Positions 44,757 to 56,658 of a stretch of DNA of 64,000 nucleotides are shown here, piece by piece. The number at the start of each line of letters is the position of its first letter. The first letter of the stretch is position 1. Source of the DNA: Diplonema papillatum (lineage: Eukaryota > Euglenozoa > Diplonemea > Diplonemida > Diplonemidae); contig JAPJBO010000863.1 in NCBI GenBank assembly GCA_030068145.1, positions 33,415 through 97,414 on the forward strand, read 5' to 3'. Position numbers and translations under genes: made by a program. A model generated the notes under the pieces. That model was not told the DNA's origin and made no database searches. It saw only the letters and a list, made by a program, of their open reading frames with translations.

Positions 44757-47512
44757 AGGTGGATGCACAAGCGTGTTCTGGCCGAGATCACGCGTGTGCA
44801 CCTCTCAGAGTAACAGAACTTTGACGTCTCCGTCCAAATTGTGGCTGCACACGCGTGTTCTTTCCGAGAACACGCTTGTGCCGCCGGGTGAGAACTGGTT
44901 ACACAAGCGTATTCTGGCCGGTCCGCTCGCAATTTTGCTGGATGGTGAGCATGCCAGAGACGCGGGTTCAATCCCGGCAGCTGGACGTTTTTTCCATTTT
45001 AGTCAGGTGGATGCACAAGCGTGTTCTGACCGGGATCACGCGTGTGCACCTCTCAGAGTAACAGAACTTTGACGTCTCCGTCCAAATTGTGGCTGCAAAC
45101 GCGTGTTCTTGCCGAGAACACGCTTGTGCCGCCGGGTGCGAACTGGTTGCACAAGCGTATTCTGCAACTTTGTTGGATGCAATTTGGTGCCGTAGACGCG
45201 GGTTCAATCCCGGCAGCTGGACGTTTTTCCATTTTAGTCAGGTGGATGCACAAGCGTGTTCTGGCTGAGATCACGCGTGTGCACCTCGCAAAGTGACAGA
45301 ACTTTGACGTCTCCGTCCAAATTGGGGCTGCACAAGCGTGTTCTTTCCGAGAACACGCTTGTGCCGCCGGGTGCGAACTTGTTGCACAAGCGTATTCTGC
45401 AATTTTGTTGGATGCAATTTGGTGCCGTAGATGCGGGTTCAATCCCGGCAGCTGGACGTTTTTCCATTTTAGTCAGGTGGATGCACAAGCGTGTTCTGAC
45501 CGAGATCGGGCGTGTGCAGCTCGCAAAGTGACAGAACTTTGACGTCTCCGTCCAAATTGTGGCAGCACACGTGTGTTCTTGCCGAGAACACGCTTGTGCC
45601 GCCGGGTGCGAGCTGGTCGCACAAGCGTATTCTGGCCGGTCGCAACTTTGTTGGATGCAATTTGGTGCCGGGTTCAATCCCGGCAGCTGGACGTTTTTCC
45701 ATTTTAGTCCGCTGGATGCACAAGCGTGTTCTGGCCGAGATCACACGTTTTCCGCCCGCAAAGTGACAGAGTTTTGGTGTCTCCGTCCAAATTGTGGCTG
45801 CACAAGCATGTTCTCGGCCAGAACACGCGTGTGCCACCGGTTGTGAACTGGCAGGGCAGAATGTTGACCGAGGTGCTCCCGGCGGCGGGACTTCTAAATT
45901 TTGCCATTTAGTCAGCTGCACAAGCGTGTTCTGGCCGAGGACACGCTTGTTCAGCCACAATTTGGACGATCAAAGCTCTGTCACTTTGCGAGCAGAGTGC
46001 ATCCAGTGTGCGAGCGTTCATGCAGCACACTGCTGGCGAAAAAACCCTGATCTTTGAAAATAATCAGGTCGCCGGGATTGAACCCGCGTCAGTGGCTCCG
46101 AAGTCGCCCACCTTACGACTCAACCACACTGCCACGTAACGGCAGGAAAAAAAATTGCATCCTCCCATGGTCTTCAGACGATCTTTCGAAGATTACGCAA
46201 TCTCGTACTTCGAGCGTGCGAGAAGACACACCCCAGATGTTCATCCCCATCCTGATGCTGCTGCCATCGCGGATTTCTTCGCCTGGTCGGACCTGCCCTG
46301 TAAAGCAGGCCAGCCAGGTCGCAGTGAAGGTAGTGTTCACTGTGCTGAAGAAGCATTCATGTGGACTACATCGGGGTCTACAGCACCCCGCTCGTTCTGC
46401 CAGTTCGCACCCGTCGGCACAAGCGTGTTCTCGGCAAGAACACGCTTGTGCGACCACAATTTGGACGGAGACATCCAAGTTCTGTCAAATTGCGAGGTGC
46501 ACACGCATGATTTCGGCCAGAACACGCTTGTGCGTCCATCTGACTAGTTTGGAAAAACGTCCAGCTGGCGGGATTGAACCCGCGTCTACGGCACCAAATT
46601 GCATCCAACAAAATTGCAGAATACGCTTGCGCAACCAGTTCGCACCCGGCGGCACAAGCGTGTTCTCGGCACGAACACGCGTTTGCAGCCACAATTTGGA
46701 CAGAGACGTCAAAGTTCTGTCACTTTGCGAGGTGCACACGCGTGATCTCAGCCAGAACACGCTTGTGCATCCAGCTGACAAAAATGGAAAAACGTCCAGC
46801 TGGCGGGATTGAACCCGCATTCACGGCACCAAATTGCATCCAACAAAATTGCAGAATACGCTTGCGCAACCAGTTCGCACCCGGCGGCACAAGCGTGTTC
46901 TCGGCACGAACACGTGTTTTCAGCCACAATTTGGACAGAGGCGTCAAAGTTCTGTCACTTTGCGAGGTGCACACGCGTGATCTCAGCCAGAACACGCTTG
47001 TGCATCCACCCGACTAAAATGGAAAAACGTCCAGCTGCCGGGATTGAACCCGCGTCTACGGCACCAAATTGCATCCAACAAAATTGCAGAATACGCTTGC
47101 GCAACCAGTTCGCACCCGGCGGCACAAGCGTGTTCTCGGCACGAACACGTGTTTTCAGCCACAATTTGGACAGAGGCGTCAAAGTTCTGTCACTTTGAGA
47201 GGTACACACGCGTGATCTCAGCCAGAACACGCTTGTGCATCCACCCGACTAAAACGTCCAGCTGCCGGGATTGAACCCGCGTCTACGGCACCAAATTGCA
47301 TCCAACAAAATTGCAAAATTGCAGAATACGCTTGTGCAACCAGTTCGCACCCGGCGGCACAAGCGTGTTCTCGGCAAGAACACGCGTTTGCAGCCACAAT
47401 TTGGACGGAGACGTCAAAGTTCTGTCACTTTGAGAGGTACACACGCGTGATCTCGGCCAGAACACGCTTGTGCATCCACCTGACTAAAATGGACGTCCAG
47501 CTGGGATTGAAC
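44757..47512. repeat. Inverted satellite array, five plus five ~238-bp units
   Basis: Plus-oriented units have hairpins at about 44848, 45094, 45331, 45568 and 45805; minus-oriented units at about 46418, 46651, 46886, 47121 and 47359. Each unit has the hairpin CACAAGCGTGTTCT/AGAACACGCTTGTG with a 5-nt loop, a second imperfect fold (GATCACGCGTGTGCAC) and, in most, a tRNA B-box GGGTTCAATCCC. The centre (45960-46390) holds a tRNA-like sequence and a segment shared with 53776-53870. The many frames here are the repeat translated. Confidence 0.9.
46062..46138 (-). repeat. tRNA-Arg(UCG)-like sequence at the array centre
   Basis: A-box TGGCAGTGTGG, anticodon-loop CTTCGGA, B-box GGTTCAATCCC. The acceptor stem does not pair well. 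A relative lies at 47583-47660 (B-box GGTTCAAACCC). Confidence 0.5.
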
Positions 47513-47582
47513 GTCAACTAACAACAACAACAACAAAATTCCGTCTGGCACTACTGACGAAAAATGAAAAAACTCTGATCGT

Positions 47583-47665
47583 CCGGGTTTGAACCCGGGT
47601 CAGTGGCTCCGGAATCGCCAACCTTGCGACTCAGCTACACTGCTGCGTGTCGGCAATTCAATTTC
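47583..47665 (-). repeat. tRNA-derived SINE head related to 46062
   Basis: Same CCGGAGCCACTGACCCGGGT region as the array centre, with degraded stems. Confidence 0.5.
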
Positions 47666-47699
47666 AATTTCAAAAATTTGGAAACCGCACCCGGGTTAG

Positions 47700-48370
47700 G
47701 CTTGGGGATACGGTGCTAAGGTTCCTTGTGCCTTCTCTTCATCCTTGGGGCGTTTGTTTGTTTTCTGTTTCCTTTCGTTCGTTCTTGGTATGGTCGGCAC
47801 TTTTTAGATGAGGCACCTTTTCCTTCTATCCTGTCTTCTTTGGAGAACAAAAAGGAAAGGAGAGGAAGAGGCCAGCTGGGCTGATTGTTCTTGCCGTGGG
47901 AGAGGTTCTTTCGCTGGTTCCTGTAGACATGTTGGTGTGTTTTGAAAAGATGCTTTGGCAGCCTACTGTAGTATGCTGCTAATCACGTCGGAGACCCTCG
48001 TTTCGGCCCCTGAGCTCGTTACGCATCCCCCCACACGCGGGGCACTGTTCTGTTCTGTCTGGCGGAACTTTTACTGCAGCCTAGGCGAGGCTAGACGGCC
48101 TAATCCTGCAGGTAGTACAGGGGTTCATTGTACCCGCTGTTTACTCCGTTGTTTGTTTGGTCCTACCTCCAAGGAATCGAAGCTAGGGCTTGCTTCCGGG
48201 AGCTTATCCCCGAACGCCTGGAAAGTCTCTCTGGTGGGATTCGAACCGTCGTTGTTCACCTCATAGAGGTAATTTGGTCCCTCGTCCTACCGGCACTTTT
48301 TTTTTTTTTTTTGCAAGAGGCATCAGGGGTTTATATAGCTTTTCCTCCTCTGTAGAAAAGTCCTTTTCGC
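47700..48370 (-). mobile_element. LINE 3' UTR remnant
   Basis: Shares GTTCCTTGTGCC...CATCCTTGG and TTTGTTTGTTTTC with the LINE end at 38760-38815, and GATGAGGCACCTTTTCCTTC with 52956. The ORF part is not present. Confidence 0.45.
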
Positions 48371-48564
48371 CCTCGGGGTCCTGTGTGGGATCCAAAATTA
48401 ATTAGAATTGGTAGTCAAGCACTACCATGCCAGCCCAGCCCAACACAACCCAATCTCAGTGTTGGTAATAAGAATCAGACAAAATGGTTAAGCTAATTTG
48501 TAAGAGAGGGGGGGTCTGGGGGGCAGCGCCCCCCAGCGCACGGTACGATACAGCGAAGAATTTC

Positions 48565-49415
48565 CGCACCAGTATTGATTCCAAATTCAATTAGAACCGG
48601 TAGTCAACGTCTGATGCCAAACCCCAAATGTAATTAGAACTGGTAGTCAACGTCCAATTTCGAATTCCAAATTTAATTAGAATAGGTAGTCAACGTTCAA
48701 TTTTGGATCCAGATTTAATTAGAATTGGTAGTCAACGTCCAATTTCCGATCCCAAATTTAATTAGAATTGGTAGTCAACGTCCAATTTTGAATCCAAATT
48801 TAATTAGAATTGGTAGTCAACGTCCAATTTTGGATCCAAATTTAATTAGAATTGGTAGTCAACGTCCAATTTTGAATCCAAATTTAATTAGAATTGGTAG
48901 TCAACGTCCAATTTTGGATCCAAATTTAATTAGAATTGGTAGTCAACGTCCAATTTTGAATCCAAATTTAATTAGAATTGGTAGTCAACGTTCAATTTTG
49001 GATCCAAATTTAATTAGAATTGGTAGTCAACGTCCAATTTTGAATCCAAATTTAATTAGAATTGGTAGTCAACGTCCAATTTTGAATCCAAATTTAATTA
49101 GAATTGGTAGTCAACGTCCAATTTTGAATCCAAATTTAATTAGAATTGGTAGTCAACGTCCAATTTTGGATCCAAATTTAATTAGAATTGGTAGTCAACG
49201 TCCAATTTTGAATCCAAATTTAATTAGAATTGGTAGTCAACGTCCAATTTCCGATCCCAAATTTAATTAGAATTGGTAGTCAACGTTCAATTTTGGATCC
49301 AGATTTAATTAGAATTGGTAGTCAACGTCCAATTTTGAATCCAAATTTAATTAGAATTGGTAGTCAACGTCCAATTTTGAATCCAAATTTAATTAGAATT
49401 GGTAGGCCCAACCCC
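48565..49415. repeat. 42-bp AT-rich minisatellite, about 19-20 units
   Basis: Unit AATTGGTAGTCAACGTCCAA plus TTTTGGATCCAAATTTAATT. Because 42 is a multiple of 3, it gives an open 14-residue periodic frame. Flanked left by a GGGGGGCAGCGCCCCCC palindrome (48519-48535). Confidence 0.95.
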
Positions 49416-49496
49416 CAGCCCAAAATTAATTCAATTTTTTTTTTTTCGCGCTCGGGGTGGCCCCGAGCCCCAGACCCATATATAAATCACTGAGAG

Positions 49497-51170
49497 GCAT
49501 AGCTGTCAGCCACAAGGTAGCCACTAGTGGCTAATTGGGAGCCACAAAGTAGCCACAAACCTTGTGGCTACCTTTGTGGCTAATTATGCAAAATTTTGAT
49601 ACCCAGGAAAACCACGTGAAACTAGTTTTTCGGCCAGAAAATGCATCTAAAACACAATTTCTGATGACTTTGACAGGTTTTTGGGCCCGAATTTGGGTAA
49701 GCTGCTTCGCCCTGGCCTCGTATCCTCAGCCGCGAGTCAGCGGCAACGTTGGCAACTCTATCAGTAACTTCGTACAACACTGCAAGTAATTCAAGGCTTG
49801 AAAAGTTCAGAAAACAACAACAAGCTGCTGCATCTTGCCAACACGGTCGCAGCACCAATGCTAATGCCATAGTTCTGGTACATTTTGAGTCAGAGAGTGC
49901 ACCGGAGGAAGACGAACCCGTCGAAAGCGATGTTGATATTTCAGACCGCAGAGTCAGTACGAAGCTGCCAATGCTTCTGTTGCCAAGTTTTGGAGCAGGC
50001 AAGGAATCAATTTAGTTCAAAGGGTCGCTTGTCCGCAAACCCGTTTCAGTTGCGGGGTGCATAGTCTCCAACTTTTCCTGCTAAAGGACCCAAACCACGC
50101 CGGTGACAGCCGTACTAGTAACGGCGATGCACTGATATTCTAAGATACCCAAGGTTAAACAGGACAGCAACGACCCAGCAAACGGAGCATTTCACAATTA
50201 CGACAGCTCTTCTACTCGGTACCCCGTCACCAGCGAGTTTGCTTGCTTGCTTGCAAAGTGCACAGAGCTCGCAACTTCACACGGCAGCAGGCATAGTTAC
50301 TATGATAGTACAGCAGGAGCACACTGACAGTGTGACTGACTCCCTGTAACAGCTGTCACTGAGTGGCACTGTTACACTTGTTGCAATCAGCGTCCGAAAG
50401 AGTTCAAGGAGGAGCCAAAGATCCGAGAAAAGTAGCGGGGGCAATCTCTCACACGTCTTGGAAATTCCTCGCAGGCTCCTGTAGCACAGGCCCAGCCAAG
50501 GCACAAGGGAAAGTTGAAAGTGACTGACTTGCGACAATACCAGTCCAGCAGGGCAGCACGGGCCGCAGGCCCGCGGCAGGGAGCTCAAGCTCAGTCACCA
50601 TCCGCCAGCTCCTGACTATTATCAGACGGCTGCCACGTTTTCTTTGCAGCTTTCTGGCAGCATTCAAATCTGTTTGGCTGCGGCGGTACTTGCCGCTCTC
50701 TCCCACTCCTCCTCTGGGGTCATTCAAGAGGCTCGGAGAGCGCCGGTCGCTGGTTGAGAGGCCCTCTCAGAGGGTTTCAGGACAGAAATGGTAAGCGCTT
50801 TGCAAGTAGAATGGGTCTGTCACTCTCGCCAACCTGAATTATGCATGATTCTGTGTGCATAATGCCTACTACTACTTTGGTAGCAGTAGCGGTTTAGTAA
50901 ACCGTTTACCAATGGTACCCCAGGGTGCGCAACCAGGATGCCGAGCCCAGGGTGTAGCAACTAACCCGTATTCTGGCCCAAAACCCTGTCAAAATCGTCA
51001 GAAAACGTGTTTCAGATGCATTTTCTGGCCGAAAAAGTTAGTTCCACGCGGTTTTCCGTGAGACCAAAATTTTGCATAATTAGCCACAAAGGTAGCCACA
51101 AGGTTTGTGGCTACTTTGTGGCTAAATGGGGCCACAATGTGGCAACCTTGTGGCTGACAGCTATGCAAGA
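49497..51170. mobile_element. DNA element with ~220-bp terminal inverted repeats
   Basis: Ends GCATAGCTGTCAGCCACAAG and its inverse. The arms 49497-49715 and 50950-51170 carry subterminal TAGCCACAAAGG repeats, and their inner parts (ATGCATCTAAAACACAA) also match. The core has only an 88-codon frame (49749-50015), so it is non-autonomous. Target duplication unclear (AGAGGC near both ends). 50016-50940 is otherwise without a gene. Confidence 0.75.
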
Positions 51171-51319
51171 GGCACCACATTCTTTTGGCAGCTCCGGAGA
51201 GCCGCGTTCCAGTTTTCGGGCAGGCTTTACGGGCCTCTTCGGGCCGGAAGGCATGCCAGAGAGACACAAGACACATGCAAGAGTGGGAAGGGCTATGGTA
51301 CAAGGGGGGGGGGGATAAC

Positions 51320-51985
51320 TGTGTGTGGGTGTCCAGTATCTGAGCCTTTCACACAAACCAGCCAGGTGGCGGTTGAGTGAGGTCAGGTGGAAGACCCGGG
51401 AGACCTCTCTGGCTTCTTTCTTTCTCTGCCACTGGAACTTTGAGGGGGGGGAGTTGGAATGTGGGAATTGGTATGGTGTGGAGGAGCCCACGGTTGCTTG
51501 TTTGTTGCGGGCCTCTCCCCGTAGGGCCTTGACGGCCGGGTATCGAGGCACCGGCGGGAAACGTTGGGGACCGACTAAGAGTCAGACACTGAAGTCAGAG
51601 GTCAGAGGCTGTGTACTGGGCATGGTCTGAAGATCGGCGCCCGCTCACTCTGCCCCGGCTATGCAAGGGGGATTAGGTGCGTGGGTGTCCAGTTTCTGAG
51701 CCTTTCACTCGAACCTGCCTAGTGGCGGTTGAGTGAGGTCAGGTGGAAGACCCGTTGTTTGCTGTAGGGCGCCGATACCGCTTATTGCTTGTAGTCAAGC
51801 GCGCTTCTCCCCTTTGGGCCTTGGCGGCCGGGGTGCCGAAGCAGGCGTTTACTGAGACGTTAGGCGGGAGCAGCTGCAGATCGACCGTCGGCGCAAGATG
51901 GCGTCTTCGGAAACGCCGCGAGGAGTTGGCGTCTGGCGCGTCCGAGCGGTACAGCCCGCAGCGCGCAAGTTGGTGGTGAGCGCCC
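51320..51985 (-). repeat. LINE 3' flank with a 75-bp direct repeat
   Basis: GAGTGAGGTCAGGTGGAAGA-containing blocks at 51323-51400 and 51678-51755, downstream (minus strand) of the LINE ORF at 51986. Confidence 0.6.
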
Positions 51986-52680
51986 TCAGCGAGAGATCGC
52001 GTCGTCCGAGTCGGCGGAGCGCGAGGAGGCGGCGTCAGGCGTTATGGAGCGATTGACGCCGCCGCCCACGGGCTCGGCGGACGTCTGGCCGGCGAGGATA
52101 CCGTAACTCGGCAGAGTGCCGCACCTCTGCAGGTACGCCAGAGCGAGTTCCGGAAAAACGAAGAGGATTGCCCAGAGGCGCTCCATGGCATCGACGGGCG
52201 GCGGCTTCGCATGGAGGCGGCTCTTCGCGTCGAGGTCGGCGTCCATCGTCAGCCTGGACAGCGCTGCAGCGGGGGCGTCACATCCGACGAAGAGGTGGAG
52301 TAGCGGGGCCAACGACCGGGTGCCGCAAATAGGGCACGGGAGAAACGCCTGTCTGCGATCCGCCCTCGAGAGGTCGCGCCATTCGGTGGCGTACATGGTC
52401 ATCACCAGGTGGTGGTGGCCAGTGCGGAGCTGCCGCACCTCTCTTTCCGCCCGTGGTGCCAAGTGCTTGGGGCGGGGGATGCGGCGGCCAGAGACCAACC
52501 TGGCGAACGACGACGGGTTCCTGAGGAGGGTGGCCCTGTCCAAGGCGTCTCGTGCTCCAGCTTCACTGCTCTCCAGCCAGAGGACGGAACGATAGCGGCT
52601 GTTAGCGGCCGTGGCGCAGAGGCGTGCCGAGAGCGGAGGGGGTAGATTCTTGGCCGCGGCGTCGGTGGCCGCCACATAAG
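51986..52680 (-). mobile_element. LINE ORF C-terminal fragment
   Basis: Minus-strand frame with EREVRQLRTGHHHLV, the CPICGTRSLAPLLHLFVGC finger and LALAYLQRCG, matching the same region of the LINE at 40380-40720 (about 45% identity), so a related but different LINE family. 5'-truncated before RNase H. Confidence 0.8.
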
Positions 52681-52683
52681 GGG

Positions 52684-52758
52684 CACACCTGGTACAGCGG
52701 TCAGGGCGCCAGATTGTTAACCTGAGGGTCGCTGGTTCGATTCCCTGACTGGCCAACT
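52684..52758 (+). repeat. tRNA-Asn(GUU)-like sequence
   Basis: A-box TGGTACAGCGG, loop TTGTTAA, B-box GGTTCGATTCC. The anticodon and T stems have mismatches and no acceptor stem closes, so a SINE or pseudo-tRNA. The LINE frame's apparent start lies in it. Confidence 0.5.
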
Positions 52759-52919
52759 TCTCCAGGCGTTTGGGGATGAACTCCCAGATGCAAGCCCTAG
52801 TTCAATAGCCGAGCGGAAACTGGTCCGCGAAAGGATGGCTTCCATACCTAGTATGGTTTCCCAACCATCCCCATCAAGGGGACCTCAAAGGAGTGGAGCA
52901 AGGTGCCCTGGTGGCCTGA

Positions 52920-53790
52920 AAAAAAAAAAAAAAAAAGTTTTTTTTTTTTTTTTGGATGAGGCACCTTTTCCTTCTATCCTTTCTTTTTTGGAAACAAATT
53001 GAAGACATGAGAACACACAAACGCAAACGGTGGTGCCGTCATCAAAGGAAGAAACCAAAAAAGGAAAGGAGAGGAAGAGGCCAGCTTTACTGGGCTGCTT
53101 GTGCCGAGGAAAATAAGAGAAAAATAGGTGCGTGGGAGGGTAGGGGGGGGTAACGAAAAGACAAGGGGGGTATGGAAGGCTATGATAACATAGGGTTAGC
53201 CTGCCCTGCAGCCCCTTCTTCCGGTGGTTTTTGGCTCGAGCCCTGAGTTTGAGTCAGGGCGTTTGCGTTTGGGGGGCTGTCAGAGTGGCTTGGGCCGTGT
53301 CCCGCACTCGTTTCAGCGCAGGCACAGCGGTGTGTCGGTGGTCTTCTCAGACTCACCCGTTTCGTCAGTTTGGACCGGGGGGAACAGTGGGACCGTTTTT
53401 TACGCCCCGCCTCCCCAGCCGTACGTTCTGAGGAGAAAGGAGAAGTGGCAGACAGTAACGTTACAGGAAAGGAGCACATCTCGAAGTAACAACAGTCTCC
53501 GGGGTCGTCCTGCCTGCCCGTGTCTGGGCGGTGGTCCTCTGTCCTGGCCTGTCTCCTGCTCTGTGGTCGTTCTCTCGCCCGTTCCGGTTTCTTCCGGGCG
53601 GTTTGGGCGTGGCCTCTTTTGCTCCGGCCCGGAGTCCGGGTGTTGTTACGTCGAAAGGCGGGAAACATAAGAGGGGCGCGGTGACTGGGTCAGTGGGTGT
53701 TTGGTTGTAATCCGGCTGCCTCATTGGCCCGTTGTTGACGCTATTCTGCAGTTTTCTATCTGCAGCCCAGTGACCGGTAATAAGCGGCAG
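52920..53790 (-). mobile_element. LINE 3' UTR remnant
   Basis: Poly(A)/poly(T) junction at 52918-52953, GATGAGGCACCTTTTCCTTC as at 47811, and a CTGCAGTTTTCTATCTGCA block (53746-53765) shared with LINE 3' UTRs at 39074 and 41133. Confidence 0.5.
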
Positions 53791-53950
53791 GAAAAAAAGA
53801 AATGCATCACCGCATAGTCTTCAGACGGATTTTCGAAGATTACGCAATTTCATACTTCGTGAGCGTGATTCTCGCACACCCCTGGACGTTCTTGTGCCAT
53901 GTGGACTATGAAATGGTGTTCCAGCACGTTGCTGAGCACATAACAGCCTT
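53776..53950 (+). repeat. Segment shared with the satellite centre (46135-46260)
   Basis: TCTTCAGACG...TTCGAAGATTACGCAAT common to both. The shared frame reads VFRRxFEDYAISYF in each copy. Confidence 0.65.
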
Positions 53951-54109
53951 GTGGGAGATCATCAGGTTGTGTGTAGCCTAAACATCAGGTTGTCGTTCGT
54001 TGTCGTTGGAACGAAATCCAAACGTGAATTTTTGGGTGGAAATACAGGGGTCGACACAAGGGTCCGCGGTTCGAACCCCACGAAGGACTTTTTTTTGGGT
54101 CAATTCCCA

Positions 54110-54200
54110 CAGGTGACATTTTTACCCCCCCCCCCCCCTATTTTCGGAAATTTGGTGGAAAATGTCTACCAAAATGTTAATTGTGGCTCCCCTTTGCAGT
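54110..54200. repeat. Inverted partner of 44560-44640
   Basis: A tRNA B-box-like GGTTCGAACCCC lies just upstream at 54071-54082. Confidence 0.6.
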
Positions 54201-54617
54201 TACGTTGGTGTTTAGCAGAACGTTGCGTAGCAGAACGTTGTGTGTCTGAGCCATTGCGTAGCAGAACGTTGTGTAGGAGTGGAGTTGTTGTAAGTGACGG
54301 GTCACAGATCAATGTGCCTGGTTGTTCTGCTGCAACTGGGGGAGTCCCGGCAGGTTGACGTTGTAGTTCACAACATACGATGCTGCTTGCTTGGGCGCTT
54401 GCATGAAGGACTGCTCAGGTGCTGTCGTGCTGGGTAGGACTGTTGGATAGGCGCTGCGGACAAGTGCTGCAGTTTTCTTTCTGCGAGGTCTTGATATGGA
54501 TCAGAAAGGATGAATTAGACTCAAAACGAGCTCAAAACACGCGATTTCACTCACCACAGGGAGAAAAAAAAATTTGCGAGGGGTCTCCCCTACAGATTTC
54601 TGCCTACGACCTTATTC

Positions 54618-54720
54618 TGCGCCGCCAGCTATTTTCAGTCGGAAAAATAAACGAATTTATTTCCCTAGGGACAATAAATTTCATTTATTTGTTTCGACTG
54701 AAAACAGCTGGCGGCGCAAA
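54618..54720. repeat. Foldback with ~23-bp arms
   Basis: Arms GCGCCGCCAGCT.TTTTCAGTCG and inverse around an AATAAATTTCATTTATT-rich centre. Further ATAAACGAATTTAT units follow to 54815. Confidence 0.8.
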
Positions 54721-54889
54721 ATAAATTCCGAGATCGGAAAAAATAAATTCGTTTATTTGTCCGGCCTGTGCAAACACAACGGAATCCTGTCAAAAAATAA
54801 ACGAAATTTATCGTCACGCTCCTCAAGCCATTTCCACCAGAGGGAATTTATTTTTCCCAATAAAATTCTTTTTTCGTGGCTATAAGTTT

Positions 54890-55150
54890 TATTTCCCTTC
54901 TCTGGGGAAGAGCTGCCGCGCCAAACCTCGCTTCTTTGTACCACATGCGGAGAAAAGAGAAAGAGAGACATAAATAGAGACAGAGAGGGTTTGGAGGAGG
55001 ACGCTGGCGTGCGTCGGGGCCAGTGAGAAGCACCGGCCACCTTGCTAGATACATCCTGCCGCGGAAAAGGAGCCCTTTCATTCGCTGGGGTCAGCACCCC
55101 TGCGGAGGCCCTCTTCCGTGTGCCTTCACGCGGAAGGAAACAGTAGGCAG
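54890..55150 (+). repeat. Dispersed repeat shared with 22925-23200
   Basis: See 22925. A single 30-bp minisatellite unit (TTTTTTCGTGGCTATAAG) lies immediately upstream at 54869-54886. Confidence 0.75.
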
Positions 55151-55289
55151 GATTGTATCGGTCTGTGTTGAGCAAGGATTTCTTCTTCCTTGTCGCACAA
55201 GGGGAAAGGAGGAGGAAAACAGAAGATCCAGGGCAGTGCGGAGGGGATGCAGTAATCACGCTTCCAGCCTCATGCACGCACGTGCCCGA

Positions 55290-56112
55290 TGCCCTCTGTG
55301 GAGCGGAAGGAAGTCAGCCCTCTGCTGAGGGGAAAAGCTGCATAGCCCTCTGCGGAGGGAAAAGCAACGTCATTTCCCGCACGGGGAAGCCCGCCCTCTG
55401 CTGAGGGGAAAACGCTGCACGATGCCACCCCTGCTGGGGAGCCCTCTGCGGAGGGAGCGCGACGTCATTTCCCGCACGGGGAAGCCAGCCCTCTGCTGAG
55501 GGGAAAACGCTGCACGATGCCACCCCTGCTGGGGAGCCCTCTGCGGAGGGAGCGCGACGTCATTTCCCGCACGGGGAAGCCAGCCCTCTGCTGAGGGGAA
55601 AACGCTGCACGATGCCACCCCTGCTGGGGAGCCCTCTGCGGAGGGAGCGCGACGTCATTTCCCGCACGGGGAAGCCAGCCCTCTGCTGAGGGGAAAACGC
55701 TGCACGATGCCACCCCTGCTGGGGAGCCCTCTGCGGAGGGAGCGCGACGTCATTTCCCGCACGGGGAAGCCAGCCCTCTGCTGAGGGGAAAACGCTGCAC
55801 GATGCCACCCCTGCTGGGGAGCCCTCTGCGGAGGGAGCGCGACGTCATTTCCCGCACGGGGAAGCCCGCCCTCTGCTGAGGGGAAAACGCTGCACGATGC
55901 CACCCCTGCTGGGGAGCCCTCTGCGGAGGGAGCGCGACGTCATTTCCCGCACGGGGAAGCCAGCCCTCTGCTGAGGGGAAAACGCTGCACGATGCCACCC
56001 CTGCTGGGGAGCCCTCTGCGGAGGGAGTGCGACGTCATTTCCCGCACGGGGAAGCCAGCCCTCTGCCGAGGGGAAACGCTGCACGATGCCATCGGGGGAC
56101 CCTCGCGGAGGG
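55290..56112. repeat. 95-bp GC-rich satellite, about eight units
   Basis: Units (CCCTCTGCTGAGGGG, CCCCTGCTGGGG, CCCTCTGCGGAGGG, CATTTCCCGCACGGGGAAG) are almost identical from 55390 to 56060. Each holds three short hairpins. The period is not a multiple of 3, so the serial frames are not genes. Confidence 0.95.
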
Positions 56113-56640
56113 AAGAAGTTCATGGCGCGATACCCTCATCGCATTGGGAGGGAGGGAGGGAACTTTTTTAAGCCCGGCGGAGGTCAACTGACCGGAGCTA
56201 CCGGGGAGAGTGTGCTTACGTTGTGTGGTAACCTGATACGTTCGTGTGGTATGCGTCGATTGTCTAATGAGCTTGAAGCCCCGCATGGGCGCTTTGTTCC
56301 GTGCTGTGGGCGCCGCCCGATGCACGCGGTGATTCGTTTGCGACAATAAAACCTGAGGGAAAAAGACTGCGTGTTTATCCCTCTCAAGGAATAAAAAAAA
56401 ATCGTGGTGGCTATAAGGGAATAAACCCTTCTTTTTTTCTTCTTTTTTTCCCGTTTTCTGTTTTTTTCTGTTCTTTCTTTCGTTGTCGACAATTTCTTTT
56501 TTCTCCTTTTACTTTTAATTTTTAATTTTGATTTTAAATTTCTTTACCATGGTATTTTTGGACTTTCTGGTGCCGTAGAGTAGTTCTTCTTTCTCTATGC
56601 CGCCCACGTCGATGTTCGTTTAGCAGCGGCTGCCGAATCA
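56113..56640. other. Unique and T-rich sequence
   Basis: No gene seen. One 30-bp minisatellite unit near 56392-56420 and the hairpin family remnant at 56610-56655. Confidence 0.4.
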
Positions 56641-56658
56641 TGCCGTGGCACCGTCCTT

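Noticed and set aside
44767-47274. Numerous 80-160 residue frames with SARTRLC- or ENTLVPPG-like text
   Set aside because: They are the same satellite unit translated repeatedly in both orientations.
52684-52758. Functional tRNA-Asn gene
   Set aside because: A and B boxes and anticodon loop are present, but the stems do not pair properly and no acceptor stem closes. Likewise 32840, 34226, 38395, 41572, 46062 and 47583.
55314-56123. Series of nearly identical 82-residue minus-strand frames
   Set aside because: Spaced by the 95-bp satellite period, which is not a codon multiple; no independent coding signal.
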